Assembly: GCF_004365705.1 (NCBI RefSeq)
Contig: NZ_SOBN01000003.1
Span: forward strand, 682,001-746,000
Source: Streptomyces sp. 846.5
GTDB taxonomy: Bacteria > Actinomycetota > Actinomycetes > Streptomycetales > Streptomycetaceae
Reading direction: 5' to 3'
DNA: 64,000 bases
Within the stretch, counting starts at the first letter, position 1. Every line of letters starts with the position of its first letter. The translations under genes and the position numbers were made by a program. Shown here piece by piece: positions 16,446 to 24,611 of this stretch. Below the pieces are notes generated by a model. The model was not told the origin of the DNA and searched no databases. It saw only the letters and a program-made list of their open reading frames with translations.

Positions 16446-18020
16446 GTGCGGATCGGAGCACTGCTCGCGCCTGCCGCACCGCGGCTGCGCCTGCTGGCCG
16501 GGCGCGAGGAGCTGGACCGGGTGGTGTCCGGGGTGATGACCACCGACCTGCACGATCCCGGGCGGTACCTGCAGGGCGGGGAGCTGGTGCTCACCGGGAT
16601 GCTGTGGCGCAGCGGCGCCGAGGACTCGGAGCGGTTCGTCCGAGGACTCGCCGCCGCGGGCGCCGTCGGGCTCGCGGCGGGCGAGGCAGAGGTCGGACCT
16701 GTGCCCGAGGACCTGGTCGCGGCCTGCGAGCGGCACCGGATGCCGCTGTTCGCGGTGCCCGAGGACGTCGCCTTCGCGCAGCTCACCGAGTACGTGGTGC
16801 GCCAGGTGTCGGCGGACCGGGCCGCCGACCTGTCGGCGCTGGTGGACCGGCACCGGGTGCTGGTCTCCGCCAGCGGCGGGGCCGGGCTGGACGCGGTGCT
16901 GGAGCTGCTGGGCGGCGATCTGGACCTGGACTGCTGGGTGCTCACCCCCAGCGGCCGGGTCGTCGCCGGACCACCCGACCGGCTCAACGAGGCCGAACGG
17001 GACCAACTGGTCCGGGCCCACCTGGACGGCCAGCGCCGCCGTCCGGGACCGTCCGTCCGGGCCAGGGTCGGCCCGCGGCAGTTCTCGGTGCTGCCGGTCG
17101 CCGCCGAGGGCACTGGGCTGCTGGCGCAGTGGCTGCTGGCCGTCGAGGGCGATGTCACCGAGTGGACCCCCAAGCGCCAGCAGCTCGCCGAGAACCTCGC
17201 CAGGCTGGCCGCGGCCGAGCGGGAGCGCCGGGACGAGAGCCGTAGGCTGCGGATCCGGCTGGCCGACGAGGTGATCACGCTGCTGCAGCGGGACGCGCCG
17301 CCGGAGGAGCTCGGCCGCGCGCTGGAGGCCTCGCTGGCGATGGCGCAGACCGCCCTGGGCACCCCGATGCCGGACTCCTGGGTGGTGGTCTCCGCCGAGG
17401 GCCAGGGCCTGCCCGAGGGCGCGGCCCGGGCCGCCCTGGTCGAGGCGCTGACCGGCGCGGACGACCGGGCGCTGATCGGCGGCGGCGGGACCGGCGCGAT
17501 CCTGCTGGTTCCCGAGCCGGCCGACGGCAGCACCATGGCGGAGCAGCTGCGGACGCTGCTGGCGCCGCTGGAGGCCGGGCTCGGCCCGGACGGCCGGCTC
17601 ACCCTGGGCGCCAGCGCCCCGGCCGCCTCGGCGGGCGGGCTGCGCGGCGCGCTGGAGGAGGCCCGGCACGCCCGCCGGATCGCCTCGTCCCGGGTCGGCC
17701 GGATCTGCGTCAGCGGTCCGGAGGAGCTGGCCTCGCACGTGCTGCTGCTCGCCGCCGTGCCCGACGAGGTGCGCCGGGCCTTCCGCAGCAGGCTGCTCGA
17801 CAAGGTCATCGGCTACGACCTGGAGCACCAGGCCGACCTGGTCCGCACCCTCGGTGCGTTCCTGCGCTACGACGGTTCCTGGACCCGCTGCGCCGCCGCG
17901 CTGCACGTACACGTGAACACGCTGCGGTACCGGATCGGGCGGATCGAGGAGCTGACCGGGCGGGACCTGTCCAAGCTGGAGGACCGGGTGGACTTCTACC
18001 TGGCGCTGGAGCTGTCCTGA
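16446..18020 (+). CDS. PucR family transcriptional regulator
   Basis: The 524-residue protein has the N-terminal PucR purine-catabolism sensor domain (residues ~5-125, with GGELVLTGMLWRSG and RHRMPLFAVPEDVAFAQLTEYV), a degenerate GGDEF-like central region, and the C-terminal PucR HTH_30 domain: LVRTLGAFLRYDGSWTRCAA followed by LHVHVNTLRYRIGRIEELTG and LSKLEDRVDFYLALEL. PucR proteins commonly activate or repress xanthine dehydrogenase and other purine genes, and the nearby xdh genes fit this. GTG at 16446 follows GGAGG. A palindrome directly upstream suggests autoregulation. Which genes it controls has to be inferred from position. Confidence 0.88.
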   Translation: MRIGALLAPAAPRLRLLAGREELDRVVSGVMTTDLHDPGRYLQGGELVLTGMLWRSGAEDSERFVRGLAAAGAVGLAAGEAEVGPVPEDLVAACERHRMPLFAVPEDVAFAQLTEYVVRQVSADRAADLSALVDRHRVLVSASGGAGLDAVLELLGGDLDLDCWVLTPSGRVVAGPPDRLNEAERDQLVRAHLDGQRRRPGPSVRARVGPRQFSVLPVAAEGTGLLAQWLLAVEGDVTEWTPKRQQLAENLARLAAAERERRDESRRLRIRLADEVITLLQRDAPPEELGRALEASLAMAQTALGTPMPDSWVVVSAEGQGLPEGAARAALVEALTGADDRALIGGGGTGAILLVPEPADGSTMAEQLRTLLAPLEAGLGPDGRLTLGASAPAASAGGLRGALEEARHARRIASSRVGRICVSGPEELASHVLLLAAVPDEVRRAFRSRLLDKVIGYDLEHQADLVRTLGAFLRYDGSWTRCAAALHVHVNTLRYRIGRIEELTGRDLSKLEDRVDFYLALELS

Positions 18021-18115
18021 CGTACAGGCGTCCGAGATCGCTTCCCGGTGCCGAAAAGAGGGAGGATGGCTGGCAGCCACACCACGGACCCAGGTGAAGG
18101 AACGGAACCGACCAC

Positions 18116-19249
18116 GTGACGACCCCGCGCAGCCCCTACTTCCGAGGCACCGGCCTCAGCGCCGCACGACTGGGCGCCGGCCTCACGGCTTCAGGACGCC
18201 GCACCCCGCCGCGCCGCGACGGCGCCCCCCGCCCCGGGCTGCTGCGGCTGCCGACCGTCGGCATCGACATCGGCGGTACGAAGATCGCCGCCGGGGTGGT
18301 GGACGGCGACGGACGGATCCTGGAGCAGCTGCGCACCGAGACCCCGGACAAGAGCAAGAGCCCCAAGGTGGTCGAGGACACCATCACCGAGCTGGTGCTG
18401 GACCTGGCGGACCGTCATGACGTACACGCGGTGGGCATCGGCGCGGCCGGCTTCGTGGACGCGGACCGGTCCAGGGTGCTCTTCGCCCCGCACCTCTCCT
18501 GGCGCAACGAGCCGCTGCGCGAGGCGCTCAGTTCGCGGCTCAGGCTGCCGGTGGTGGTGGAGAACGACGCCAACGCCGCAGCCTGGGCCGAATGGCGCTT
18601 CGGCGCCGGCACCGGCGCCGACCACCTGGTCATGGTGAACCTGGGCACCGGCATCGGCGGCGCCATCGTCCGCGACGGCTGGCTGGAGCGCGGGCGGTAC
18701 GGGATGGCCGGGGAGTTCGGCCATATGACCGTGGTTCCGGGCGGGCTGCGCTGCCCCTGCGGCAACCGGGGCTGCTGGGAGCAGTACTCCTCCGGCAACG
18801 CCCTGGTCCGCGAGGCCAGGGAGCTGGCCGCCGCCGAGTCCCCGGTCGCCCAGCCGCTGCTGGACCGGGTCGACGGGGACGTCAGCCTGATCACCGGGCC
18901 GCTGGTCACCGAGGCGGCGCAGCAGGGCGACGCGGTGGCCGTCGAGCTGCTCCAGGAGATCGGCCACTGGCTCGGGCTGGGCATCGCCAACCTCGCCGCG
19001 GCCCTGGACCCGGGGCGTTTCGTCATCGGCGGCGGGGTCTCGGCAGCGGGCGAGCTGCTGATCGGCCCGGCCCGGGAGGCGTTCCGGCGCAATCTCACCG
19101 GACGCGGCTTCCGTCCCGAGGCGGACATCGTGCTGGCCCGGCTCGGCAACGAGGCCGGCCTGGTCGGCGCGGCCGACCTGGCCCGGCAGGTAGCCCGGCG
19201 TTTCCGTACCGTCAAGCGCAGCCGGGTGGAGCGCCGCCCCCGGAGCTGA
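18116..19249 (+). CDS. ROK family sugar kinase (glucokinase-like)
   Basis: The 377-residue protein has an ATP-binding motif GIDIGGTKIAAGVVDGDG (residues ~50-67), the sugar-binding ENDANAAAWAEW, GTGIGGAIV, the glucose-contacting EFGHM, and the zinc-binding ROK signature CPCGNRGCWEQ. No N-terminal helix-turn-helix is present, so it is a kinase and not a ROK repressor. Glucose is the most likely substrate given the EFGHM and ENDANAAA motifs. The first ~45 residues are an Arg/Pro/Gly-rich extension; GTG at 18116 is preceded by GAAGGAA at a long distance, so a later start just before GIDIGGTK cannot be excluded. It stands alone between the PucR and amt genes. Confidence 0.88.
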   Translation: MTTPRSPYFRGTGLSAARLGAGLTASGRRTPPRRDGAPRPGLLRLPTVGIDIGGTKIAAGVVDGDGRILEQLRTETPDKSKSPKVVEDTITELVLDLADRHDVHAVGIGAAGFVDADRSRVLFAPHLSWRNEPLREALSSRLRLPVVVENDANAAAWAEWRFGAGTGADHLVMVNLGTGIGGAIVRDGWLERGRYGMAGEFGHMTVVPGGLRCPCGNRGCWEQYSSGNALVREARELAAAESPVAQPLLDRVDGDVSLITGPLVTEAAQQGDAVAVELLQEIGHWLGLGIANLAAALDPGRFVIGGGVSAAGELLIGPAREAFRRNLTGRGFRPEADIVLARLGNEAGLVGAADLARQVARRFRTVKRSRVERRPRS

Positions 19250-19320
19250 TTCCATCAACATCCTTTTCCTGCAACGGAACTGATCATTCATCAGTGAAGG
19301 GGTAATTTTCCGTCCAGAAA

Positions 19321-19337
19321 TACTGACGCAACGTCAG
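19321..19337. promoter_or_regulatory. Palindrome TACTGACGCAACGTCAG upstream of amt
   Basis: CTGACG (19323-19328) and CGTCAG (19332-19337) flank CAA, about 80 bp before the amt start. It matches 16 of 17 positions with the site in the allantoicase tail at 1477-1493. It does not fit the GlnR box spacing I know. Confidence 0.55.
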
Positions 19338-19418
19338 GGAAACCGCACCGCTGGACCTTCCGGTTGGATGTGCGCGGCTCGGCCGCGCCGCTCAATCCCC
19401 GACGGGAGGCACTGCGCA

Positions 19419-20849
19419 GTGATTCCCTATCCAAGTTGGCTCAACTCGGGCGACAACACGTGGCAGTTGGTGGCCGCGACGCTGGTCGGTCTGATGAGCA
19501 TTCCCGGTATCGCGATCCTCTACGGCGGTCTGGTCCAGCGCAAATGGGCCGTCAACACCATGCTCATGGCGTTCAGCGCGTTCTCCATCGTGCTGGTCGC
19601 CTGGGTGCTCTACGAGTTCAAGATGAGTTTCGGCAGTCCACTGCACATGGGCTCGGGCATCCTGCGCGCGGCCGTGGGCAAGCCCGGGACCATCACCGGA
19701 GCCAAGGCCGAGATCGGCCAGGCCAACATTCCCCTGGTCAGCGGAGCCGGCCTGATGCCAGCCTTCCGCTTCCCGCAGTCCACTCTCGCCTACTTCCAGT
19801 TCGCCTTCGCGGCGATCACCCCGCTGCTGTTCCTCGGCAGTGTCATCGGCCGGATGAACTTCAGGGCCTGGCTGCTTTTCGTACTGCTGTGGTCCGGAAT
19901 CGTCTACTCCGTCAACGCCTTCCTGCTCTGGGGCGGCGGCTGGTGGGCCCAGATGGGCGCGCTGGACTACTCCGGCGGTTATGTCATCCACCTCGCCGCC
20001 GGGACCTCGGGCTTTGTGGCAGCCGCGGTCGTGGGACCGAGGCTGGCCCGGGACAGAGCCAGGGCCGTGCCCAACAACCTGCCCCTGGTGGCAGTCGGGG
20101 CAGGCCTGCTCTGGCTCGGTTGGAACGGCTTCAACGGCGGCGACATGTACTTCGGCGGCCAGAACGCGGCCGCGGGCGTGCTGAACACCAACCTGGCCAC
20201 GGCGGTCGCCCTGCTCACCTGGCTGCTGCTGGACATGTTCGCCGGAGCGCAGCGCAAGCCCACCTTCCTGGGTGCGGTCAACGGCATGATCGTCGGATTG
20301 GTCTCGATCACTCCGGCAGCGGGTTTCGTCACCGGCGTCGGTGCGATCCTGATCGGTCTGATCGCCTCGGTCCTGGTCTGGCTGTCCTGGAACAAGCTGG
20401 CCAAGCTGAAGTTCATGAGCCGGGTCGACGACGCCCTGGGCGTGGTCCACACCCACGGCGTGGCCGGGCTGGTCGGCGGCCTGCTGGTCGGCCTGTTCGC
20501 GGACCCGGCGATGGCGATCTACTACAACAAGGACGGCAGCGCCGTCTCCGTCGCGGGCCTGTTCCACGGCCACCCCAAGCAGCTGGCGCTGCAGGCCGGG
20601 GCGGCCGGGACGATCATCGTCTGGGACGGCCTGATGACCTTTGTGATCCTCAAGGTGATCGGACTGTTCGTCAAACTCCGTTCCCCCGACGATGTGTTGG
20701 AGCTGGGCGACCTCGCCGTGCACGACGAGGAGGCGTACCCGAGCGAGGAGGGCCTGGCGGCCGTGGGCGCAGGCTCCGTCAGCACCGGCCCTCCGCCGAC
20801 GGAGGCCCCGGCATCCGCCAAGAGCGCCGAACCCGCCGCTGAACCGTGA
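19419..20849 (+). CDS. amt: Ammonium transporter, Amt family
   Basis: The 476-residue membrane protein (about eleven segments) conducts ammonium into the cell. Key pore residues are visible: LDYSGGYVIHLAAG with the conserved Asp and first twin His, and VVHTHGVAGLVGG with the second twin His. WLGWNGFNGG and NTNLATAVALLTW are also typical. A 45-residue cytoplasmic tail rich in Asp, Glu, Ala and Pro extends past the last segment. The GTG at 19419 follows GGGAGG at a somewhat long distance. The stop overlaps the divergent PII gene by 4 bp, the usual amt-PII coupling. Streptomycetes normally also have an amtB-glnK-glnD operon, so this may be a second Amt system. Confidence 0.92.
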   Translation: MIPYPSWLNSGDNTWQLVAATLVGLMSIPGIAILYGGLVQRKWAVNTMLMAFSAFSIVLVAWVLYEFKMSFGSPLHMGSGILRAAVGKPGTITGAKAEIGQANIPLVSGAGLMPAFRFPQSTLAYFQFAFAAITPLLFLGSVIGRMNFRAWLLFVLLWSGIVYSVNAFLLWGGGWWAQMGALDYSGGYVIHLAAGTSGFVAAAVVGPRLARDRARAVPNNLPLVAVGAGLLWLGWNGFNGGDMYFGGQNAAAGVLNTNLATAVALLTWLLLDMFAGAQRKPTFLGAVNGMIVGLVSITPAAGFVTGVGAILIGLIASVLVWLSWNKLAKLKFMSRVDDALGVVHTHGVAGLVGGLLVGLFADPAMAIYYNKDGSAVSVAGLFHGHPKQLALQAGAAGTIIVWDGLMTFVILKVIGLFVKLRSPDDVLELGDLAVHDEEAYPSEEGLAAVGAGSVSTGPPPTEAPASAKSAEPAAEP

Positions 20850-21187
20850 AACTGATCACGGCCGTCCTTCCGACGGCCGGCTTCGAGCAGGTCCACCAGG
20901 CGCTGCGGACCCTCGGCATCCCGGGGGTCACCGTCAGCACCGTGCTGGCGCCGCCGCTCGGGCGGGGCCGGCGTACCCCCCGGTACGAGGTGTACCGGGG
21001 GGTACGCCGGCAGGTCGCCCTGCACCCCGCCGTGCGGATGGACATCGTCACCACCGACCTGGACGCCGTGGACGTGGTCCAGGTGATCACCGTCGCGGGT
21101 GCGGGCGGCGGCGGCACGGTGTGGGTCCAGCCGGTCGACACCCTGGTCAGGATCCGCACCAAGGAGCGCGGGGAGGCCGCGCTGTAG
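20846..21187 (+). CDS. Divergent PII (GlnB/GlnK-like) protein
   Basis: The 113-residue protein follows the PII fold: MKLITAVLPTAGFEQVHQAL, GIPGVTVSTVL, YRGVRRQ in the T-loop and a final VQPVDTLVRIRTKERGEAAL that matches the C-loop region. Length equals canonical PII. However, the regulatory Tyr51 of the T-loop (normally in YRGAEY) is replaced by Arg, and the ATP-binding B-loop (normally TGxxGDGK) reads GAGGGGTV without the Lys. Adenylylation or uridylylation at Tyr51 is therefore impossible, and nucleotide binding is doubtful. It overlaps amt by 4 bp, so an Amt-associated role is likely. A perfect hairpin sits inside the T-loop codons (20968-21010). Confidence 0.82.
   Translation: MKLITAVLPTAGFEQVHQALRTLGIPGVTVSTVLAPPLGRGRRTPRYEVYRGVRRQVALHPAVRMDIVTTDLDAVDVVQVITVAGAGGGGTVWVQPVDTLVRIRTKERGEAAL
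20968..21010. repeat. Perfect 19-bp inverted repeat inside the PII T-loop codons
   Basis: CCGGCGTACCCCCCGGTAC (20968-20986) is the exact reverse complement of 20992-21010, with loop GAGGT. It covers codons 41-55, the T-loop of PII, without changing the family length. The RNA would form a very stable hairpin within the message. Confidence 0.9.
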
Positions 21188-21220
21188 CGCGCGGTCACAA
21201 CCGGGGGAGGCAGGCCGGGC

Positions 21221-21245
21221 GGCGGACCGGGAGTCGGGGTCCGCC
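21221..21245 (+). terminator. Terminator-like hairpin after the amt-PII operon
   Basis: GGCGGACC (21221-21228) pairs with GGTCCGCC (21238-21245) around 9 nt, 33 bp after the PII stop. There is no T-tract, as is common in high-GC actinomycetes. Confidence 0.55.
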
Positions 21246-21356
21246 CGCTCGTGAAGATCACACCGGAACGACAGCCAGGAGACACCCGACGCCCTGTGGG
21301 CCTTAAGCTTCTCGAACAGAGGTCCGCAGACTCCATACCTGAAGGTGTCACCCCTT

Positions 21357-21998
21357 ATGGACAAGCTGGTAGAGCACTCTTCCCACGGCGATTCCGACGA
21401 CGACGGCGCGCCGACGGCACTCCCCGAGTACACCGAGCGTCTGGCGACCCTGGAGACGTCCGGGCTGAAGCGGCTGCTGCCGACCCAGGCGCCCTACCGG
21501 TGGAACCTCCGTCGGCTCGATCTGGGCCGGGTGCTGGACGTGGGCTGCGGGCTCGGCCGCAATCTGCTGGCGTGCTCCCCTTCGAGCGTGGGCGTCGACC
21601 ACAACGAGCACTCGGTGGCGACGGCCCGGGCGCGCGGCCTCAACGCGTACACCCCGGACGAGTTCAGCGCGTCGGACGACGGCAAGCCGGAGAGCTTCGA
21701 CAGCCTGCTCTGCGCGCATGTGCTGGAGCACCTGGACCAGGACGTCGCCGAGGAACTGCTGGCGACCTACCTCCCCTCGGTGAAGCCCGGCGGCAAGGTC
21801 GTCCTGATCACCCCTCAGGAGGCCGGCTTCGCCAGTGACGCGACCCATGTGCGCTTCGTCGACCTGGACGGGTTGCGCGCCCATGTCGAGACGGCCGGGC
21901 TGGACGTCGTCCGGTCGTACTCGTTCCCGCTGCCGCGGGCGGCCGGGCGCAGCTTCAAGTACAACGAGTTCGTGATGGTGGCGACCGTCCGTCGGTGA
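21357..21998 (+). CDS. Class I SAM-dependent methyltransferase
   Basis: The 213-residue protein has the Rossmann methyltransferase core: motif I RVLDVGCGLGRNLLA (residues ~57-71), an acidic ribose-binding residue in SVGVDHNEHSV, motif post-I, DSLLCAHVLEHL, and VKPGGKVVLITPQEAGF. These are features of the UbiG/Methyltransf_11 group. The acceptor is unknown. An ATG at 21357 with AAGGTG upstream is preferred to the GTG four codons earlier. It lies downstream of the amt-PII unit after a hairpin, and before a metallo-hydrolase gene on the same strand. Confidence 0.82.
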   Translation: MDKLVEHSSHGDSDDDGAPTALPEYTERLATLETSGLKRLLPTQAPYRWNLRRLDLGRVLDVGCGLGRNLLACSPSSVGVDHNEHSVATARARGLNAYTPDEFSASDDGKPESFDSLLCAHVLEHLDQDVAEELLATYLPSVKPGGKVVLITPQEAGFASDATHVRFVDLDGLRAHVETAGLDVVRSYSFPLPRAAGRSFKYNEFVMVATVRR

Positions 21999-22050
21999 CC
22001 GAGCCGACGCCCCTATCCTGCAGTGACAGCGCGAACCGACGAGGAGAGCC

Positions 22051-22689
22051 ATGCGCCTCACCAAGATGTCCCACTCCTGCGTCCGGCTGGAGAAGGACGG
22101 CCGGACCCTGGTGCTCGACCCCGGGGTCTACTCCGAGGCGGAGGCACTGGACGGTGCGGACGCCGTCCTGATCACCCATGAGCACTTCGACCACTTCGAG
22201 GAGTCCAGGCTCCGGGCCGCCGCCGAGGCCAATCCGGCGCTGGAGATCTGGACCAACGGCGATGTGGCCGAGCAGCTGACCGGCCTGGGCGCGGGGCGGG
22301 TGCACCGGGTCGGGCACGGAGACGCCTTCACCGCGGCCGGGTTCGAGGTGGAGGTGCACGGCGAGTGGCATGCACTGATCCACCCGGACATCCCGCGGGT
22401 CGGCAACATCGGCTTCGCCGTGGACGGCAAGGTGTTCCACCCCGGGGACGCGCTGACCGTCCCCGACCGGCCCGTTCCGACGCTGCTGCTGCCGGTGCAC
22501 GCGCCCTGGTCCAAGACCGGCGAGGTCGTGGACTACGCCCGCGCGGTCGGCGCGGAGCGGGCTTTCGCCCTGCACGATGTGCTGCTCGGCCCGCTGGGGC
22601 TGGCCGGGGTGGAGCGGTTCATCGGGATGCTGGTCAAGGACGCCGGCTACGAGCGGCTGGCGCCGGGCCAGGGCGTCGAGCTGAGCTGA
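22051..22689 (+). CDS. MBL-fold metallo-hydrolase (UlaG/YycJ-like)
   Basis: The 212-residue protein has the short metallo-beta-lactamase fold of the UlaG-type family: MRLTKMSHSCVRLE at the start, LDPGVYSE, the metal-binding HEHFDH (residues ~48-53), VEVHGEWHALIH and GFAVDGKVFHPGD with the further His/Asp ligand. The substrate is unknown. The ATG is preceded by GAGGAG at 22039-22044. A strong hairpin after the stop separates it from the convergent PAP2 gene. Confidence 0.85.
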   Translation: MRLTKMSHSCVRLEKDGRTLVLDPGVYSEAEALDGADAVLITHEHFDHFEESRLRAAAEANPALEIWTNGDVAEQLTGLGAGRVHRVGHGDAFTAAGFEVEVHGEWHALIHPDIPRVGNIGFAVDGKVFHPGDALTVPDRPVPTLLLPVHAPWSKTGEVVDYARAVGAERAFALHDVLLGPLGLAGVERFIGMLVKDAGYERLAPGQGVELS

Positions 22690-22698
22690 GGCACGAAG

Positions 22699-22742
22699 CG
22701 CCGCGGGTCCGTACCCCGCGTGGGGGGTACGGACCCGCGGCG
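22699..22742. terminator. Perfect 19-bp hairpin terminator between convergent genes
   Basis: CGCCGCGGGTCCGTACCCC (22699-22717) pairs perfectly with 22724-22742 around loop GCGTGG. It ends 16 bp before the 3' end of the minus-strand PAP2 gene, so it can act in both directions. Confidence 0.8.
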
Positions 22743-22758
22743 TTGTGTGGAGCTAGAG

Positions 22759-23388
22759 CTATGCGGTCAGCAGCGGGCGCAGGAAGCCCGACTCCAGCCG
22801 GACCACCAGCGGCGGCCCGTAGCGCTTGGCCGCGAGCATCACCGGGACGGCCACGACCGCTCCGACGACGAGGCCGACCAGGACGTCGTGCGGGTAGTGG
22901 GCGCCGACCCAGATCCGGGAGAAGCCCATCACCAGGGCGGCCAGCGCCGCGATGATCCCGAGCCTGCGGCTGATCAGCCAGACGGCGGCCGCGGCTGCTG
23001 CCGCGATCGCCGAGTGGTTGCTCGGGAAGGCCCAGTCGCTGACGCCGGGGCAGGGCTGCACCGTCGCCGGAGAGGTGATCACATGGCAGGGCCTGGCCTC
23101 GCTGAAGACGCTCTTGACGATGTCGTTGACGACATAGGCCACGACCACCGCCACCGGCACGGCCAGGGCCATCGCCATGGCGACCGCGTCGCGGGACCCG
23201 CGCGCCCGCCACCAGCACCAGATCATCATCAGCGCGAACAGGCCCAGCCCGTAGGTCGCGTAGAAGGAGACCAGGTCGTCGAGCCAGTGCGGGGCGTTCG
23301 CGGCCTGGGTGATGAACCAGTGGTACAGGCTGCCGTCGATCGAGTTGCCGTCCAGCGCTGCCAGCAGCGTGGGGGAGTGCTGGATCAC
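22759..23388 (-). CDS. PAP2 family membrane phosphatase
   Basis: The 209-residue integral membrane protein has the three phosphatase motifs: KSVFSEARP (motif 1, Lys-x6-Arg-Pro), PSNHS (motif 2 with the general His) and SRIWVGAHYPHD (motif 3 with nucleophile His). Its membrane segments and size resemble undecaprenyl-diphosphate or phosphatidate phosphatases, with the active site facing outside. GTG at 23388 overlaps the DedA gene stop by 4 bp, so both are made from one mRNA. DedA proteins recycle undecaprenyl phosphate across the membrane in other bacteria; a joint role in carrier-lipid recycling is a reasonable inference. Confidence 0.9.
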   Translation of the reverse strand: MIQHSPTLLAALDGNSIDGSLYHWFITQAANAPHWLDDLVSFYATYGLGLFALMMIWCWWRARGSRDAVAMAMALAVPVAVVVAYVVNDIVKSVFSEARPCHVITSPATVQPCPGVSDWAFPSNHSAIAAAAAAAVWLISRRLGIIAALAALVMGFSRIWVGAHYPHDVLVGLVVGAVVAVPVMLAAKRYGPPLVVRLESGFLRPLLTA

Positions 23389-24038
23389 TGAGCCGCCTTG
23401 GTCCTGCGGCTGCGCAGTACCTCGAGGACGATCGGGATCAGCGAGACCACGACGATCAGGGCGATGATCGGCAGCAGGTACTTGTCGATGCTGGGGATGG
23501 TGTTGCCGAGGCCGTAGCCGGCCAGGGTGACCCCGACGCTCCAGAGCACGCCGCCGACGACCTGCCAGAGGGTGAAGGTGCGGACCGGGACGTTCAGGGC
23601 GCCGGCCATCGGGTTGAGCACGGTGCGGACCACCGGGATGAAGCGGGCCAGCACGATCGCCTTGGCGTACCCGTACTTGGCCAGGATCTCCTCGGCCCGG
23701 ACCGCGCCCTGCTGGAGGTGCTTGCTCTTGCTGCGGGCCAGCAGCGCCTTGCCGCCCTTGACCCCGATGACATAGCCGACCTGCGCGCCGACCAGCGCGC
23801 CGATCACGGCGGCGACCAGGACCTCGGCCAGGTTGAGGTGGACGCCGTTCTTGCTGGTGGTGCAGAGCAGGCCGGCCGTGAACAGCAGCGAGTCGCCGGG
23901 CAGGAAGAAGCCGACCAGCAGCCCGGTCTCGGCGAACAGGACGACGGCGATGCCGAGCGCCCCGAAGGAGGCTAGCAGCGAGTTCGCGTCCAGCGGGTTC
24001 ACCGCCAGATTGATCAGGGCCGTCGGGTCCGGGGCCAT
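23385..24038 (-). CDS. DedA family membrane protein
   Basis: The 217-residue protein has the SNARE-associated/DedA signature: FAETGLLVGFFLPGDSLLF with the conserved acidic and Pro-Gly residues (residues ~37-55), G-x2-[VL]GAQVGYVIGVKGG, and the re-entrant LARFIPVVRTVLNPMAGALNVP motif. Four or five membrane segments are expected. ATG at 24038 follows AGGAG at a good distance. The promoter region is shared with the divergent BlaI/M56 operon and holds a BlaI-type operator, so this pair may be under the same repressor. Confidence 0.9.
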   Translation of the reverse strand: MAPDPTALINLAVNPLDANSLLASFGALGIAVVLFAETGLLVGFFLPGDSLLFTAGLLCTTSKNGVHLNLAEVLVAAVIGALVGAQVGYVIGVKGGKALLARSKSKHLQQGAVRAEEILAKYGYAKAIVLARFIPVVRTVLNPMAGALNVPVRTFTLWQVVGGVLWSVGVTLAGYGLGNTIPSIDKYLLPIIALIVVVSLIPIVLEVLRSRRTKAAQ

Positions 24039-24088
24039 GGACGTCACACTCCTGCGATGGGGGACACTGGTTCGAGTCCAAGCACTAT

Positions 24089-24127
24089 CGTCTACATGTG
24101 TGTAGACGGTTGATGCCACTGTAGTGG
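24089..24127. promoter_or_regulatory. Double BlaI-type operator in the divergent dedA/blaI promoter
   Basis: CGTCTACA (24089-24096) and TGTAGACG (24101-24108) are perfect arms around TGTG, containing the TACA/TGTA core of BlaI/MecI operators. A second palindrome, CCACT-GT-AGTGG (24116-24127), contains another TGTAGT half-site. Centres are about 23 bp apart. Confidence 0.7.
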
Positions 24128-24167
24128 ATAACAACGGTTGGCTCGTGGGAGGCGAAAGTCCTTGACG

Positions 24168-24611
24168 ATGATCGGACCGCAGCGTCGCCACCCCGGCGAG
24201 CTGGAGGCGAGCGTCCTCGCCGTGCTCTGGGCCGGGGAGCGGGCGCTGACGCCCGGCGACATCCAGCGTGCCATCGGCGGCGAACTCGCCCGGACCACGG
24301 TGAACACCATTCTCACCCGGCTCTTCGACAAGGGAGTGGTGGTCCGCACGCGTGTCGGGCGCGCCTTCGCCTACGCGCCGGCGCAGGAGGCGCAGGACGC
24401 GCCCGGGCTCGCCGCCCGGCGGATGCGTTCCGAGCTGGAGAAGGAGGCGGACCGCTCGATCGTGCTGGCCCGCTTCGTCTCGGGACTGAGCGAGGACGAC
24501 GAGCAGGTGCTGCGGGCCCTGCTCAGCCGGGACGCGGCCGAGGGACAGCAGGACGGCCAGAACGGCCGGCGCGGCCTGAACGGCCGGGGCGACGTCGGGG
24601 GGCGGCCGTGA
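24168..24611 (+). CDS. BlaI/MecI family transcriptional repressor
   Basis: The 147-residue protein has the penicillinase-repressor winged helix: LEASVLAVLWAGERALTPGDIQ, then TTVNTILTRLFDKGVVVRTRVGRAFAYAP, followed by the dimerisation helix FVSGLSEDDEQVLRALL. Repressors of this type are inactivated by proteolysis through a partner M56 membrane peptidase, which is encoded immediately downstream with overlap. ATG at 24168 is given; a TTG two codons earlier at 24162 has a better distance from GGGAGG and may be the true start. The two TGTA-type palindromes upstream are its likely operator. No beta-lactamase gene is nearby. Confidence 0.9.
   Translation: MIGPQRRHPGELEASVLAVLWAGERALTPGDIQRAIGGELARTTVNTILTRLFDKGVVVRTRVGRAFAYAPAQEAQDAPGLAARRMRSELEKEADRSIVLARFVSGLSEDDEQVLRALLSRDAAEGQQDGQNGRRGLNGRGDVGGRP

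Noticed and set aside
19292..19345. Possible GlnR box upstream of amt
   Set aside because: GTAA and GAAA elements exist but the spacing does not fit the gTnAc-n6-GaAAc pattern; only the CTGACG/CGTCAG palindrome is convincing.
24138..24167. TTG start ten codons upstream for the BlaI-type repressor
   Set aside because: This upstream part contains the GGGAGG ribosome-binding site itself; the start must be 24162 or 24168.
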